A DNA stretch of 64,000 nt from Hoeflea phototrophica DFL-43. Its GTDB lineage: Bacteria; Pseudomonadota; Alphaproteobacteria; Rhizobiales; Rhizobiaceae. Every line of letters begins with the position of its first letter. The stretch's first letter is position 1. The stretch covers positions 3,297,853 through 3,361,852 of the forward strand of contig NZ_CM002917.1 of assembly GCF_000154705.2 (NCBI RefSeq), read 5' to 3'. A model generated the notes under the pieces. The model made no database searches and had not been told where the DNA came from. It saw nothing but the letters and a program-made list of their open reading frames with translations. A program made the position numbers and the translations under genes. Positions 9,554 through 18,599 of this stretch are shown one piece after another.

Positions 9554-11452
9554 ATGGAAGACATCGTTCTCAAACTGGCCGTGATCGGGGCTGCGGGCAT
9601 CGCCGCGCAATGGTTTGCCTGGCGCCTGCAGCTTCCCGCGATCGTGCTGCTGCTCGCCGCCGGCTTCATCGCCGGACCAGCCACCGGTTTTCTCGATCCG
9701 GCCACGGATTTCGGCGACATCTACCGGCCGATGGTCTCGATCGCCGTGGCGATCATTCTGTTCGAGGGCGGACTGACGCTGAATTTCAGCGAGATCCGCG
9801 AGACCTCCAAGGCAGTGCGCCGCATCATCATGTACGCCGGACCCATGGTCTGGGGCATGGGCGCGCTTGCCGCTCACTATATCGGCGGGCTGAGCTGGCC
9901 CACAGCCATCGTGCTCGGCGCCATTCTGGTGGTCACCGGCCCGACAGTGATCATGCCGCTCCTGCGCCAGGCGCAGCTCGATGCACGCCCTGCCTCGCTG
10001 CTGCGGTGGGAGGCGATCGTCAATGACCCGATTGGCGCGTTGTTTGCCGTGGTCGCCTTCGAGATCATCCTGGTCTATGTCGGCCTTCATGCCGCCGACA
10101 ATCTGCCCTTGCTGTTCCTGTCGGGCTTTGGGCTGGCGATTGGCGCGGGCTGGGCGTCGGCGAAGTTCATTGTCTGGACCTTCGTGCGTGGTCACGTGCC
10201 GGAATATCTCAAGGCGCCGGTGCTCTTGTCCTCCGTGGTTGCCGTTTATGCACTGACCAACATGGTGCTTGAGGAATCCGGCCTGCTCACCGTGACCATC
10301 ATGGGCGTGGTTCTGGCCAACAGCCGCATCGCCTCGCTCACCGACATGCGCCGCTTCAAGGAAACCATCACAACGCTTCTGGTCTCGGGCGTTTTCATCA
10401 TTCTGACGGCCTCGCTGAGCATGGACGACATCCGTTCGCTCGATCTGGGTGCAGCGCTGTTTGTGGCCGTGCTTCTTCTGGTCATCCGCCCGGTCGCGAT
10501 CATGCTCGCCACCATCAAATCCGGCGCCACCATCCAGGAACGGATCCTGACCTCCTGGATCGCGCCACGCGGTGTGGTCGCCGTCGCTGTCTCGGGCCTG
10601 TTCGGAACCCTGCTCGCCGATGCCGGCGTAGAGGATGCGGGCCGAATGGTGGCCTTCACCTTTGCGGTGGTGGTCACCACCATTGTGCTGCATGGCTTTA
10701 CCCTCAAGCCACTCGCCGCCTTCCTGAACCTCAAGAAAGCCTCCAAGCCCGGCATTCTGCTGGTTGGCGGCTCGCGCTGGTCCACTGCACTCGCTGCAAA
10801 GCTCAAGGAGGCGGATGTGCCGGTGATGCTGGCCGACCAGAACTGGAACCATCTGGCGGAAGCACGGCTCGGCAGCATTCCGGTCTATTTCGGCGAGGTT
10901 CTGTCCGAATCCGCACATCACGCGATTGATCCAAAACGTTTCTCCTCACTGATCGCCACCAGCGACAATGACGCCTACAATGCGCTGGTCTGCACCGATT
11001 TCGGCCCCGAACTGGGGCGCAATCACGTGTTTCAGATCGGCCGCATCGATGAGAAGGCCCGCCAGTCCCTGAACTTCACCCTCGGTGGTCGGCCTTTGAC
11101 GAAGGAACCCGTCAGCTTTCTCGACTTGCGCGAAAAGCTGCTCGCCGGGTGGACCTTCCAGCTGACGCGGCTCACCGACGAGTTCGGCTGGAAAGCTTAC
11201 GCGGACTCGCGTCCCGCAGGCGCCATCATCCTGTTGTGGATCAAGCCTTCGGGCGCGCTGGTCTTCGCAGCCACCGCGGCAGGCACGCCCGGCGCCAATG
11301 ACCGGATCCTGGGCTTCGCCCTGCCCAAGGATGATGCGCGTGCGGAAGCCGCCAGCCAGACCGCGCGCAAGGCCGAGGCCACCGCCGCCATCAAGACGGC
11401 CGAAGGCAATGATTCCGTCACGATTGACGAGACGAAAGGCAAAACCAAGTGA
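9554..11452 (+). CDS. Cation:proton antiporter (CPA1/NhaP type) with C-terminal nucleotide-binding-like domain
   Basis: A 632-residue inner-membrane protein with about 12 transmembrane helices in residues 1-390. Family features include the FEGGLTL stretch in helix 3-4 and NDPIGA, an Asn-Asp ion site typical of electrogenic exchangers. The soluble C-terminus starts as a Rossmann-like RCK/TrkA-N fold (PGILLVGGSRWSTALAAKLKEADVPVMLADQNW), the usual regulatory module of such antiporters. The last 40 residues are Ala- and Lys-rich low-complexity sequence. Its stop codon overlaps the GTG start of prmA, so the two genes are translationally linked; the linkage has no obvious functional logic. Confidence 0.88.
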   Translation: MEDIVLKLAVIGAAGIAAQWFAWRLQLPAIVLLLAAGFIAGPATGFLDPATDFGDIYRPMVSIAVAIILFEGGLTLNFSEIRETSKAVRRIIMYAGPMVWGMGALAAHYIGGLSWPTAIVLGAILVVTGPTVIMPLLRQAQLDARPASLLRWEAIVNDPIGALFAVVAFEIILVYVGLHAADNLPLLFLSGFGLAIGAGWASAKFIVWTFVRGHVPEYLKAPVLLSSVVAVYALTNMVLEESGLLTVTIMGVVLANSRIASLTDMRRFKETITTLLVSGVFIILTASLSMDDIRSLDLGAALFVAVLLLVIRPVAIMLATIKSGATIQERILTSWIAPRGVVAVAVSGLFGTLLADAGVEDAGRMVAFTFAVVVTTIVLHGFTLKPLAAFLNLKKASKPGILLVGGSRWSTALAAKLKEADVPVMLADQNWNHLAEARLGSIPVYFGEVLSESAHHAIDPKRFSSLIATSDNDAYNALVCTDFGPELGRNHVFQIGRIDEKARQSLNFTLGGRPLTKEPVSFLDLREKLLAGWTFQLTRLTDEFGWKAYADSRPAGAIILLWIKPSGALVFAATAAGTPGANDRILGFALPKDDARAEAASQTARKAEATAAIKTAEGNDSVTIDETKGKTK

Positions 11453-12336
11453 GCGACCATCGCTATTACGTCACCACCAACGAAGCGGGCGCGGCCCGGG
11501 CGCTGGATCTGCTCAGTTCGGTCTTCGAGGATGAGGGTTATCCCGTCGCCACCATGGAAGTGGATGAGGACAAGGGCCAGTGGGAAGCATCAATCTATGT
11601 TGCCGGTGATCCGGACCCTGCCTTCAAGGACCGTATCCGCGACTGCCTTGGACCGGACTTTGCCGGATCCACACTTGAGATCGAGCAATTCGGCGATGTC
11701 GACTGGATCGCCAAATCACTTGAAGGCCTCAAGCCCGTCCGCGCCGGGCGCTTTCTGGTGCATGGCGCCCATGACCGGGAGGCCGTAAGGGCAAATGACC
11801 TGGCCATCGAGCTCGAGGCCGGCCAGGCCTTTGGCACAGGGCATCATGGCACCACCGCAGGCTGTCTGGAAATGATCGAGCGGGTGATGCGCGCAAGCCC
11901 CGGCGGCCCGCGCGGGCTCGATCCGGTGCTCGATCTGGGCACAGGCTCCGGCGTGCTGGCGATCGCCGCGGCAATGCTGGGCCCGGTCCATGTGCTGGCA
12001 ACCGACATCGACCCGGTGGCGACAAAGGTGGCAACAGCGAATGTTCGCCACAACCGGGCGGCTACCCAGGTGAAATGTGTCACCGCGCCCGGGTTTCACT
12101 CCACCGCTTTCACCAGCGCCGGGCCTTTCGGCCTGATCATCGCCAACATTCTGGCCCGGCCGCTGATGCGCATGGCGCCCGACATCAAGCGCCACCTCGC
12201 ACCCGGCGGCTCGGTGATCCTCTCGGGCATTCTCGAAGGCCAGCGCCGCCAGGTGCTCGCCGCCTTTAACGGCCAGGGCATGCGCCATCAAAAGACGCTG
12301 TGGCGCAATGGCTGGGTGACGATTCATCTCACCTGA
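11449..12336 (+). CDS. prmA: Ribosomal protein L11 methyltransferase
   Basis: PrmA trimethylates ribosomal protein L11 using SAM. The 295-residue protein has the small N-terminal substrate-recognition domain (about 1-95) and a methyltransferase domain. That domain carries AFGTGHHGTT (about 123-132), motif I DLGTGSGVLAIAA (about 162-174), ATDIDPVA, and IIANILARPL, the hallmark of the family. The start is a GTG that shares bases with the antiporter's TGA stop. A hairpin terminator follows 60 bases after the stop. Confidence 0.96.
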   Translation: MSDHRYYVTTNEAGAARALDLLSSVFEDEGYPVATMEVDEDKGQWEASIYVAGDPDPAFKDRIRDCLGPDFAGSTLEIEQFGDVDWIAKSLEGLKPVRAGRFLVHGAHDREAVRANDLAIELEAGQAFGTGHHGTTAGCLEMIERVMRASPGGPRGLDPVLDLGTGSGVLAIAAAMLGPVHVLATDIDPVATKVATANVRHNRAATQVKCVTAPGFHSTAFTSAGPFGLIIANILARPLMRMAPDIKRHLAPGGSVILSGILEGQRRQVLAAFNGQGMRHQKTLWRNGWVTIHLT

Positions 12337-12396
12337 GTGATGCGACATAAGCCAGCGCCAGGACCTGAACAGCCCGTACCATTCTCACCCAACGAA

Positions 12397-12420
12397 AAAC
12401 GGCCCCCGAAGGAGCCGTTT
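12397..12420. terminator. Bidirectional intrinsic terminator (prmA / DUF1127 gene)
   Basis: Perfect 7-bp stem AAACGGC/GCCGTTT (12397-12403 and 12414-12420) around a GC-rich loop. On the minus strand the stem is followed by a T-tract (bases 12395-12399 are A on the plus strand). It lies between convergent prmA and the DUF1127 gene and would serve the latter best. Confidence 0.7.
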
Positions 12421-12476
12421 GACTGGATGCGAAACGATCCCGCTGCTGCCGTCATGGCGCAGCCTGGTTCGTGTTC

Positions 12477-12650
12477 CTAGAAGATGTAGGTCTGTGCGCC
12501 TTCGCGCTTGAGCTCTTCCCGGGTGCGGCCGAGTTCCTTGAGCTGCGCGTCATCCATCGAAAGCATTGCGCCGTTGATGTAGCGGCGGGCCTGGCGTTCG
12601 CGGGCAGAGACGAGACGGTCGAGAGCATTCTGGAAAAATTTCGTGGACAT
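12477..12650 (-). CDS. DUF1127-like small protein
   Basis: A 57-residue basic protein with the YjiS/DUF1127 pattern: an Arg-rich helix (RLVSARERQARRYI) followed by a short hydrophilic helix (SMDDAQLKELGRTREELKR). Rhizobial DUF1127 proteins of this size affect phosphate and carbon metabolism and RNA turnover, with Arg-rich segments thought to bind RNA or protein. The start at 12650 has AAGGGA eight bases upstream; an in-frame ATG at 12683 would add 11 residues without a better site. The gene is flanked by its own terminator. Confidence 0.8.
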   Translation of the reverse strand: MSTKFFQNALDRLVSARERQARRYINGAMLSMDDAQLKELGRTREELKREGAQTYIF

Positions 12651-12973
12651 TTTTAAGTTCCCTTTGGTCGAGTGATTTAACACTCCTCCTGAAACTCAAG
12701 ATACGTTTTTCCCCGCGGATTTACAGCGCTTATGTTGCAGTGCAGCTATGCACTGAGCACATATATTGCACCGCACCAATGCAGAGTGATGCTGATTTGT
12801 GCACTTCACAGGGATGCCGCAGGTTTGGGCGACGGGAGCAGGCAGACCCCACCAGAACACAACCCGACGCAATTGATCCTCTCAATTCAGCTCCCCCATC
12901 TCCCAAATCGCTGCGGCCTTGCTATAAGAACAAACATCATCCAAGCCCCCCTTTCCTTTCCGGGACATCCAAA

Positions 12974-14803
12974 ATGCTGCAATCCTTCGACGTGCTCTCC
13001 TCTCCGGAACAGGCAGCCGCCCGCATCACACGGCTGCGGACGCGGTTCGAGGAATGGGGTGTGGATGCAATCGCGGTCCCGCGCTCCGATGAGTATCTGG
13101 GCGAATATGTGCCCGCCTGCGTCGAGCGGCTGGCCTGGCTGACATGCTTCACCGGCTCCGCCGGCCTGGTCCTGGTGCTCAAGGACACCGCCCACCTGTT
13201 TGTCGATGGGCGCTATACCATGCAGGCCCGCGCACAGACCGATCCTGCAGTGTTTGACTATCAGGACATGGTCACAACGCCGTTGTCAGCCTATCTGGAG
13301 AGTTCTGCCCCGCGCGGCCTGCGCCTGGGTGTTGATCCCTGGACCTGGCCGACAGCCTCGATCAAGCGGCTTGAGGCAGCGCTTGCAAAGACCGGCGGAA
13401 GCCTTGTGAGGCTGGCGCGCAATCCGGTCGATGCAATCTGGGACGACCGGCCTGAAGCACCACTGGGAACGGTGATGATCCAGCCGCTCCACTATGCCGG
13501 CAAACCCGCGCGCGACAAGCTCATGATGATCGCCCAAAGCGCCAGAGAGGCAAAAGCCGACGCGGTGGTGCTCGCCGATCCATCCTCCGTCGCCTGGGTC
13601 TTCAACATCCGCGGCGAGGATTTGCCTTCAACGCCACACCCGCTGTCACGCGCCATCATCCCGGCGCGAGGGCGGCCGCAACTCTTCATCGACAAGCGCA
13701 AGACCGGGATCGAGGCGGAGGCCTATCTCACCCAGCTCGCAGAACTGAGCCCGCCATCCCATTTCGATGATGCGCTGAAAGCCGCCGGAACGGCCGGCGC
13801 CACCCTGATGGTGGATCCCGACGTTGCCTCGCACGCAATCCCGATGCTGATCGAGACCGCCGGCGGCACCGTGCTCGCCGCCACCGATCCCGCCCGCCTG
13901 CCCCGCGCGGTCAAGAACGAGGCCGAGATCGCCGCCAGCGCCTCGGTCCATCGCCAGGACGGTGCGGCCATGGTGCGCTTTCTCGCCTGGCTCGACACCC
14001 AGACGCCTGGCAGCTTCGATGAGATCAGCGCGGCAAGCCAGCTCGAGCAATGCCGCCGCGACACCGGAGAAGCGCTGCAGATGCCACTGAGAGCCTTATC
14101 GTTCGACACGATTTCCGGCGGCGGGCCCAATGCGGCCATCATCCACTACCGCGTCAACACACAGACCAACCGCCGCATTGAATCGGGCGAAATGCTGTTG
14201 ATCGATTCAGGCGGCCAATATGTCGCCGGCACCACCGACATCACCCGCACCATCGCCGTGGGCCCGGTTCCCGAAGAGCAGAAGCGCTTCTTCACCCTGG
14301 TGCTCAAGGGCATGATCGCCATCAGCCAGCTGCGCTTCCCAACCGGCACGCGCGGGGTCGACATCGACCCGTTTGCGCGGATCGCGCTTTGGAAGGCCGG
14401 TGCGGACTTCGCCCACGGCACCGGTCACGGCGTCGGCAGCTATCTCTCCGTGCATGAAGGTCCGCAATCGATCTCGCGGCGTGGAATGCAGGAGCTGCTG
14501 CCCGGCATGATCCTGTCCAACGAACCGGGCTACTACCGCGACGGCACCTTTGGCATCCGCATCGAAAACCTGGTGGTTGTGCACGAGCCACAGGCGATCG
14601 ACGGCGGCGACAAGCCGATGCTTGGTTTTGACACCCTGACGCTCTGCCCGATCGACAAACGCCTGATCCTGAAAGAGCTGCTGGATGGGGTGGAGACGGA
14701 ATGGCTCAATGCCTATCACGCCCGGGTGCGTGAAGAACTGTCGCCGCTGCTTTCCGGCGATCCGGCGGCTGAATGGCTCGAGCAGGCGACGGCGGCGCTG
14801 TGA
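12974..14803 (+). CDS. Xaa-Pro aminopeptidase (aminopeptidase P family)
   Basis: Cleaves N-terminal residues preceding proline. The 609-residue protein has the three-domain layout of the long aminopeptidase P form: two creatinase-like N-terminal domains (about 1-310) and the pita-bread metallopeptidase domain (about 320-540). Metal ligands are visible as Asp in LIDSGGQY and Asp in GTTDITRT, His in HGTGHGVGSYLSVHEGP, Glu in SNEPGYY, and Glu in IRIENLVVV. A C-terminal extension (about 545-609) matches the eukaryote-like long form. I start it at 12974, where MLQSFDVLSSPEQAAARI begins the domain; the open frame upstream to 12740 has no family similarity. Confidence 0.93.
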   Translation: MLQSFDVLSSPEQAAARITRLRTRFEEWGVDAIAVPRSDEYLGEYVPACVERLAWLTCFTGSAGLVLVLKDTAHLFVDGRYTMQARAQTDPAVFDYQDMVTTPLSAYLESSAPRGLRLGVDPWTWPTASIKRLEAALAKTGGSLVRLARNPVDAIWDDRPEAPLGTVMIQPLHYAGKPARDKLMMIAQSAREAKADAVVLADPSSVAWVFNIRGEDLPSTPHPLSRAIIPARGRPQLFIDKRKTGIEAEAYLTQLAELSPPSHFDDALKAAGTAGATLMVDPDVASHAIPMLIETAGGTVLAATDPARLPRAVKNEAEIAASASVHRQDGAAMVRFLAWLDTQTPGSFDEISAASQLEQCRRDTGEALQMPLRALSFDTISGGGPNAAIIHYRVNTQTNRRIESGEMLLIDSGGQYVAGTTDITRTIAVGPVPEEQKRFFTLVLKGMIAISQLRFPTGTRGVDIDPFARIALWKAGADFAHGTGHGVGSYLSVHEGPQSISRRGMQELLPGMILSNEPGYYRDGTFGIRIENLVVVHEPQAIDGGDKPMLGFDTLTLCPIDKRLILKELLDGVETEWLNAYHARVREELSPLLSGDPAAEWLEQATAAL

Positions 14804-14954
14804 AATACTTCAGCCATAATCTGGCATTTCTTCAGCAGCATTTCCAAGGGGCAGTACCTATATAGACTTAATGACCAAGTTTTGTTTTCTATGTCAGATT
14901 GCCGCAGGCTGCTAAACAGTGTTAATTCTCTAATATAAGAGAGGGAGATTGAAA

Positions 14955-15251
14955 ATGAACAGCAGCCCAACACTATCCAAAGGTTCCGCCGGTGAAGACG
15001 TTTCAGCCCTGCAGCACGGTCTGCTGCAAGTCGCTGGCGCAGACACGCCCACCGATCCAGGACCCATTGACGGAAAATTTGGCCAGAAAACCGAGGCCGC
15101 TGTCAAAGCCTATCAGACCCAGCTCAAACTGAAAGCCGACGGCATTGTTGGCGATCTTACCTGGACAACTCCCTGTGACGAGTCCGGCACCACACTTGCC
15201 ATGCTGTCCGGAACTCTGCCTCCAGAACCGCAGGCGGGTCGTGGCTGCTGA
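14955..15251 (+). CDS. Small peptidoglycan-binding domain protein
   Basis: A 98-residue protein made up almost wholly of one PG_binding_1 module (about residues 5-70: LSKGSAGEDVSALQHGLL, then DGKFGQKTEAAVKAYQ and LKADGIVGDLTW). No signal peptide is seen, so export is uncertain. GAGGGAG precedes the ATG at an ideal distance. The tail (LPPEPQAGRGC) is unstructured. The module normally binds the cell-wall peptide stem. It stands alone, convergent with the cyclase gene 50 bases away. Confidence 0.8.
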   Translation: MNSSPTLSKGSAGEDVSALQHGLLQVAGADTPTDPGPIDGKFGQKTEAAVKAYQTQLKLKADGIVGDLTWTTPCDESGTTLAMLSGTLPPEPQAGRGC

Positions 15252-15302
15252 ACTCCCCGGGCACCCTTTAACGTCAAACTGGGCTGCCTTTATCGCGAGC
15301 TT

Positions 15303-17174
15303 CTATTCGGCAAGTTCGAGCAAGCGTCGGTACCGCGGGTGATCGCGGATGGGCATGAGGTCGGAATCGTTTTTAAACCAGAGTTTCATTTCCGATCCGA
15401 CACGAGAGAGCCATGTCTCCAAAAGGTCGATGGATTTGTCGTGTTCGCCCAAAAGCGAGTATGTGCACGCTGCGTTATATTGGGTGTTGTCGTCATCGGG
15501 ATTGATCTTCAGCGCGCGCGATAACCATTCTATGGCCCTTTCCTGCTCGCCCAAATAAGCTAGGACAGTAGCGCCAAGACAGGCGATATTGCCGTTCTCA
15601 GGGTGCATTTTCAGTTCCTTCTCAGCCCGCTTGATGCCGAGCCAGCCATACTCCTTGGCCTCTTCCTCACGCTCAAGCGAACGCAGGACGTTCACCAGCA
15701 TGAGCGCCGAATTGCAATCATCCGGCTTGGTCTCCAATGCGCGAATGAAGTGCGTTGCGGCGGCTTCAAAATTGCTGTCGGTGACACAGAACTCGGCGAG
15801 AAAGCGATGCGCCTCATTGCTGTTGGGATCGAGGTCGATGGCACGCTTGAAAGCCGGGCTCGCTTCAACACGGTTGTCGCCGACAGCAAGGGCAAACCCC
15901 CTTGCCGCGTGTGCTTCGGCCAGATCCGGATCGATTGCCAGCGCTTTATCCGCAGTCTTAAGGATATCCCCGGCCGAGATCGTAACACCGAATTGTGACA
16001 TCAAACGCGATTCACAAACCGCCATGCTGGCATAGGCACGGGCATAGGTCGGGTCGAGTTCGACGGCTCTGGTGAAACTCTGCCTGGCCATCAGCAGGTT
16101 CGCCTTTGAGGAAATGTGGTAATACTCACGACCTCTCAGATAATGCGAATAAGCCTCGACATTGGCGGTTGGCGCCTGTGCGATCGCTTCCTTTTCCTCA
16201 GGCAGCAATTTGACCTTGAGTTGATCCACGATCATTCGGGTTATCTCGTCCTGAACGGCAAATATATCGGTGAGATCGCGATCGAAGCGATCAGCCCAAA
16301 CATGGCCTCCGGTCGCACCCTCAATCAGCTGCGCGTTGATACGAACCCGGTTGCCGGCCTTGCGGACGCTTCCCTGAACCACATAGGCCACGCCCAATTG
16401 CTTGGCGACCGACACCAGATCGACCACCTTGCCCTTGTGGCTGAACACGGTGTTGCGCCCCAGCACAAATAAGCCCGAAACATTTGAAAGGTCGATGATG
16501 ATGTCCTCGGTAATCCCGTCGCTGAAGAACTCCTGCTCCGGATCACTGCTCATATTCTCAAACGGCAGCACCGCAATCGAGGGTTTGTCAGGCAGAGCCG
16601 GTTGCGCGGCATCTGCGGCCACCAGTGATCCACGCTGCATAGGCGGCCCGAGATTGACAAAATACACATGCACGGGCTGGGTGATGTTCTTTACGGTCTT
16701 TTCGCCCTGATCGAGAAACTCTCGGTCAAGCTTGTTGACAACCTGATTTTGCACCGCTGCAGAGCAGGCGATGCCGCCCGGTATGGCCAAGCCCTCGAGC
16801 CGCACGGCCATATTGACGCCATCACCCTGGAAATCGTCGCCATCGACGATGATGTCCCCCATATTGATGCCAATGCGAAACTGGATATGGCGATCGTCTG
16901 GCACCCCGGCATTGCGCTCGGGCATGCCGGTCTGGATTTCGACTGCGCAACGCGTCGCATTGAGAACACTGTTGAACTCAACCAGAAAGCCGTCACCCAT
17001 TTCCTTGAAAATGCGCCCGCCATTTCGCAGGATAACCGGATCGAAGAACTCGCGTCGATGCTTCCGAAGCTCGCCCAGCGTCCGTTCCTCATTGGATTCC
17101 ATCAACCGGCTGTAACCGACAACATCAGCCGCCAAGATGGCAGCCAGCCGCCGATCAAACTGTTCGTCAACCAT
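15303..17174 (-). CDS. Class III adenylate/guanylate cyclase fused to TolB-like and TPR domains
   Basis: A 623-residue soluble signalling protein. Residues about 8-180 are a class III nucleotide cyclase domain (LAAILAADVVGYSRLM with the metal Asp, GRIFKEMGDGFLVEF, FRIGINMGDIIVDGDD, GDGVNMAVRLE). Residues about 195-320 are the TolB-like N-terminal segment common in this class (PSIAVLPFENMSSDPEQEFFSDGITEDII). Residues about 345-600 contain several TPR-like repeats (YARAYASMA, PDLAEAHAARGFALA, NSNEAHRFLAEF). Such fusions are numerous in rhizobia and probably make cAMP in response to protein partners. There is no transmembrane segment. The promoter side contains a long inverted repeat (17344-17389). 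Confidence 0.9.
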   Translation of the reverse strand: MVDEQFDRRLAAILAADVVGYSRLMESNEERTLGELRKHRREFFDPVILRNGGRIFKEMGDGFLVEFNSVLNATRCAVEIQTGMPERNAGVPDDRHIQFRIGINMGDIIVDGDDFQGDGVNMAVRLEGLAIPGGIACSAAVQNQVVNKLDREFLDQGEKTVKNITQPVHVYFVNLGPPMQRGSLVAADAAQPALPDKPSIAVLPFENMSSDPEQEFFSDGITEDIIIDLSNVSGLFVLGRNTVFSHKGKVVDLVSVAKQLGVAYVVQGSVRKAGNRVRINAQLIEGATGGHVWADRFDRDLTDIFAVQDEITRMIVDQLKVKLLPEEKEAIAQAPTANVEAYSHYLRGREYYHISSKANLLMARQSFTRAVELDPTYARAYASMAVCESRLMSQFGVTISAGDILKTADKALAIDPDLAEAHAARGFALAVGDNRVEASPAFKRAIDLDPNSNEAHRFLAEFCVTDSNFEAAATHFIRALETKPDDCNSALMLVNVLRSLEREEEAKEYGWLGIKRAEKELKMHPENGNIACLGATVLAYLGEQERAIEWLSRALKINPDDDNTQYNAACTYSLLGEHDKSIDLLETWLSRVGSEMKLWFKNDSDLMPIRDHPRYRRLLELAE

Positions 17175-17343
17175 CGCTGCCCTCGAACCCGCATGTATTG
17201 CTTGAATACTATAGCCGTCAGGCGAAGGGACAGCTACCCATCAATACTGCCTGCGAAGCAATTGTGCTGACAAAGGGTGTCCATCAATGGGCATTTTATA
17301 TCCGCCGATGATGGCGCAGCCGATGTGCTTTTATCTTTTCTGG

Positions 17344-17389
17344 AATGCATGTCGCACTCAATCGTATTCAATTGAATGCGACATGCATT
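17344..17389. promoter_or_regulatory. 46-base inverted repeat upstream of the cyclase gene
   Basis: Perfect 13-bp arms AATGCATGTCGCA (17344-17356) and TGCGACATGCATT (17377-17389) surround a 20-base centre that itself contains the palindrome TTCAATTGAA (17367-17376). It lies 170 bases before the cyclase start and 52 bases after the end of azlD. Without a T-tract it looks more like an operator or repeat than a terminator. Confidence 0.6.
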
Positions 17390-17440
17390 AAATCAAAGTG
17401 TTAGAGTGTCCTTTGTGCGTCCAATTAGATACATGGAGCC

Positions 17441-17758
17441 CTAAAGCCCCACGGCCCTGAGCCCCACGATGATCGCCCAGCCGATTGCGAACATGGCCAT
17501 CATCGGGACCCTGAGGCCGATGATCAGGCAGATGGCAAGCGTCAGGGTTTCAGCGGTCCCGTTGAAGACTGCGGCCGGGGCGACGAGTGTGGCCAGCACC
17601 GCGGCCGGCACCGCATTCAGCGCCGCATCCACACGGGGTGGAATGCGCTTGAAACGCGAGAGCACCAGATAGCCCCCGGCGCGGGTGAGATAGGTGACGG
17701 CCGCAGACGCAAGGATGATCCAGAACGTGGTGGGAAGACCGCCCCATTCGCCGCTCAT
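17441..17758 (-). CDS. azlD: Branched-chain amino acid transport protein AzlD
   Basis: A 105-residue protein with four hydrophobic helices, the small subunit of the AzlCD exporter for branched-chain amino acids and related compounds. Family features include YLTRAGGYL near the first helix and the RVDAALNAVPAAVLATLVAP stretch before the second. It overlaps the azlC stop by four bases (ATGA), which indicates translational coupling and a 1:1 complex in the inner membrane. Confidence 0.92.
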   Translation of the reverse strand: MSGEWGGLPTTFWIILASAAVTYLTRAGGYLVLSRFKRIPPRVDAALNAVPAAVLATLVAPAAVFNGTAETLTLAICLIIGLRVPMMAMFAIGWAIIVGLRAVGL

Positions 17759-18477
17759 ACCGACACCTCATCAGCAACGGCCGTCCCGGGTGCAGGTGTC
17801 ACCGGAAGCACAAGCGCGACAGCAATTCCCGCCAGCGCACCAAGGCTGACATGCCAGGGCGAGCCAACGAACATGTAGGCCGCCACAGACCCTATGCTCG
17901 ACGCCAGCACCACCGGCAGCCAGTTCGTGCGCTTCCTGAAACCAAGCACCAGACCGAGAAAGTAGATCGAAAGCAGGAAATCCAGCCCGTAGATCTCCGG
18001 ATTGGCAATCAGGCTTCCAAACAGCGCGCCCAGCCAGGCTTCAAGCACCCACAGCACATAGATCGGCAGCGCCATGCCCATGTACCAGGACAGTGTCAGC
18101 GGTTTGCCTTTTTCGGAGCGCGCTTCGGCGGCCGCAAACTGCGGGTCGATCAGAAAGAAGAAGGCCAGCGCCTTCCGCCAGCCGGGGATCAGCCCCATCT
18201 TCCGGCCCAGTGCCGCGGAATAGAGTACATGCCGGAAATTCACCGCAAAGACCGAGAACACGATCAACCACGGCGCAACATCCGAACCGAACAGCTCAAT
18301 GCCCACCATCTGGCTGGCGCCGGCAAAAACTGTAGCACTCATCAGCACCGCTTCGCCGACGCTCAGGCCATTGTCCACCGCAAGCGCACCAAACAGCAAG
18401 CCAAAAGGCGCTGCAGCCGCAAGAATCGGTACGCTCTCGCGCGCGCCTTGAGCGAAATCGGAACGGGATGTGGCCAT
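17755..18477 (-). CDS. azlC: Branched-chain amino acid exporter AzlC
   Basis: A 240-residue inner-membrane protein with about six to seven helices. The AzlC signature is near the N-terminus: FAQGARESVPILAAAAPFGLLFGALAVDNGLS, then FAGASQMVGIELF and NFRHVLYSAALGRK. It forms an exporter with AzlD, encoded directly downstream with a four-base overlap. A 14-base perfect palindrome lies 39 bases upstream and may be the operator. No Lrp- or XRE-type regulator is encoded next to it. Confidence 0.93.
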   Translation of the reverse strand: MATSRSDFAQGARESVPILAAAAPFGLLFGALAVDNGLSVGEAVLMSATVFAGASQMVGIELFGSDVAPWLIVFSVFAVNFRHVLYSAALGRKMGLIPGWRKALAFFFLIDPQFAAAEARSEKGKPLTLSWYMGMALPIYVLWVLEAWLGALFGSLIANPEIYGLDFLLSIYFLGLVLGFRKRTNWLPVVLASSIGSVAAYMFVGSPWHVSLGALAGIAVALVLPVTPAPGTAVADEVSV

Positions 18478-18515
18478 GGGAATTGTCTCCTGACCTCGAT
18501 GAATAGGTCAGCAAT

Positions 18516-18529
18516 ATTGACGCGTCAAT
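18516..18529. promoter_or_regulatory. Palindromic candidate operator of azlCD
   Basis: The perfect 14-base palindrome ATTGACGCGTCAAT starts 39 bases upstream of the azlC ATG. It is flanked by direct repeats of GAATAGG (18501-18507 and 18531-18537) exactly 30 bases apart. The position overlaps the expected promoter. No matching regulator gene adjoins it. Confidence 0.5.
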
Positions 18530-18599
18530 CGAATAGGATTGCGCAAAAGCATCAAGGATATTGATGAATGAGGCAAGGCAGTCGGCAAGCGCGGTGCCG

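Noticed and set aside
8684..10921. Long open frame of 745 codons antisense to the SCO1 and antiporter genes
   Set aside because: His/Arg/Gln-rich composition without motifs. The opposite strand encodes two well-recognised proteins; it is a by-product of high GC.
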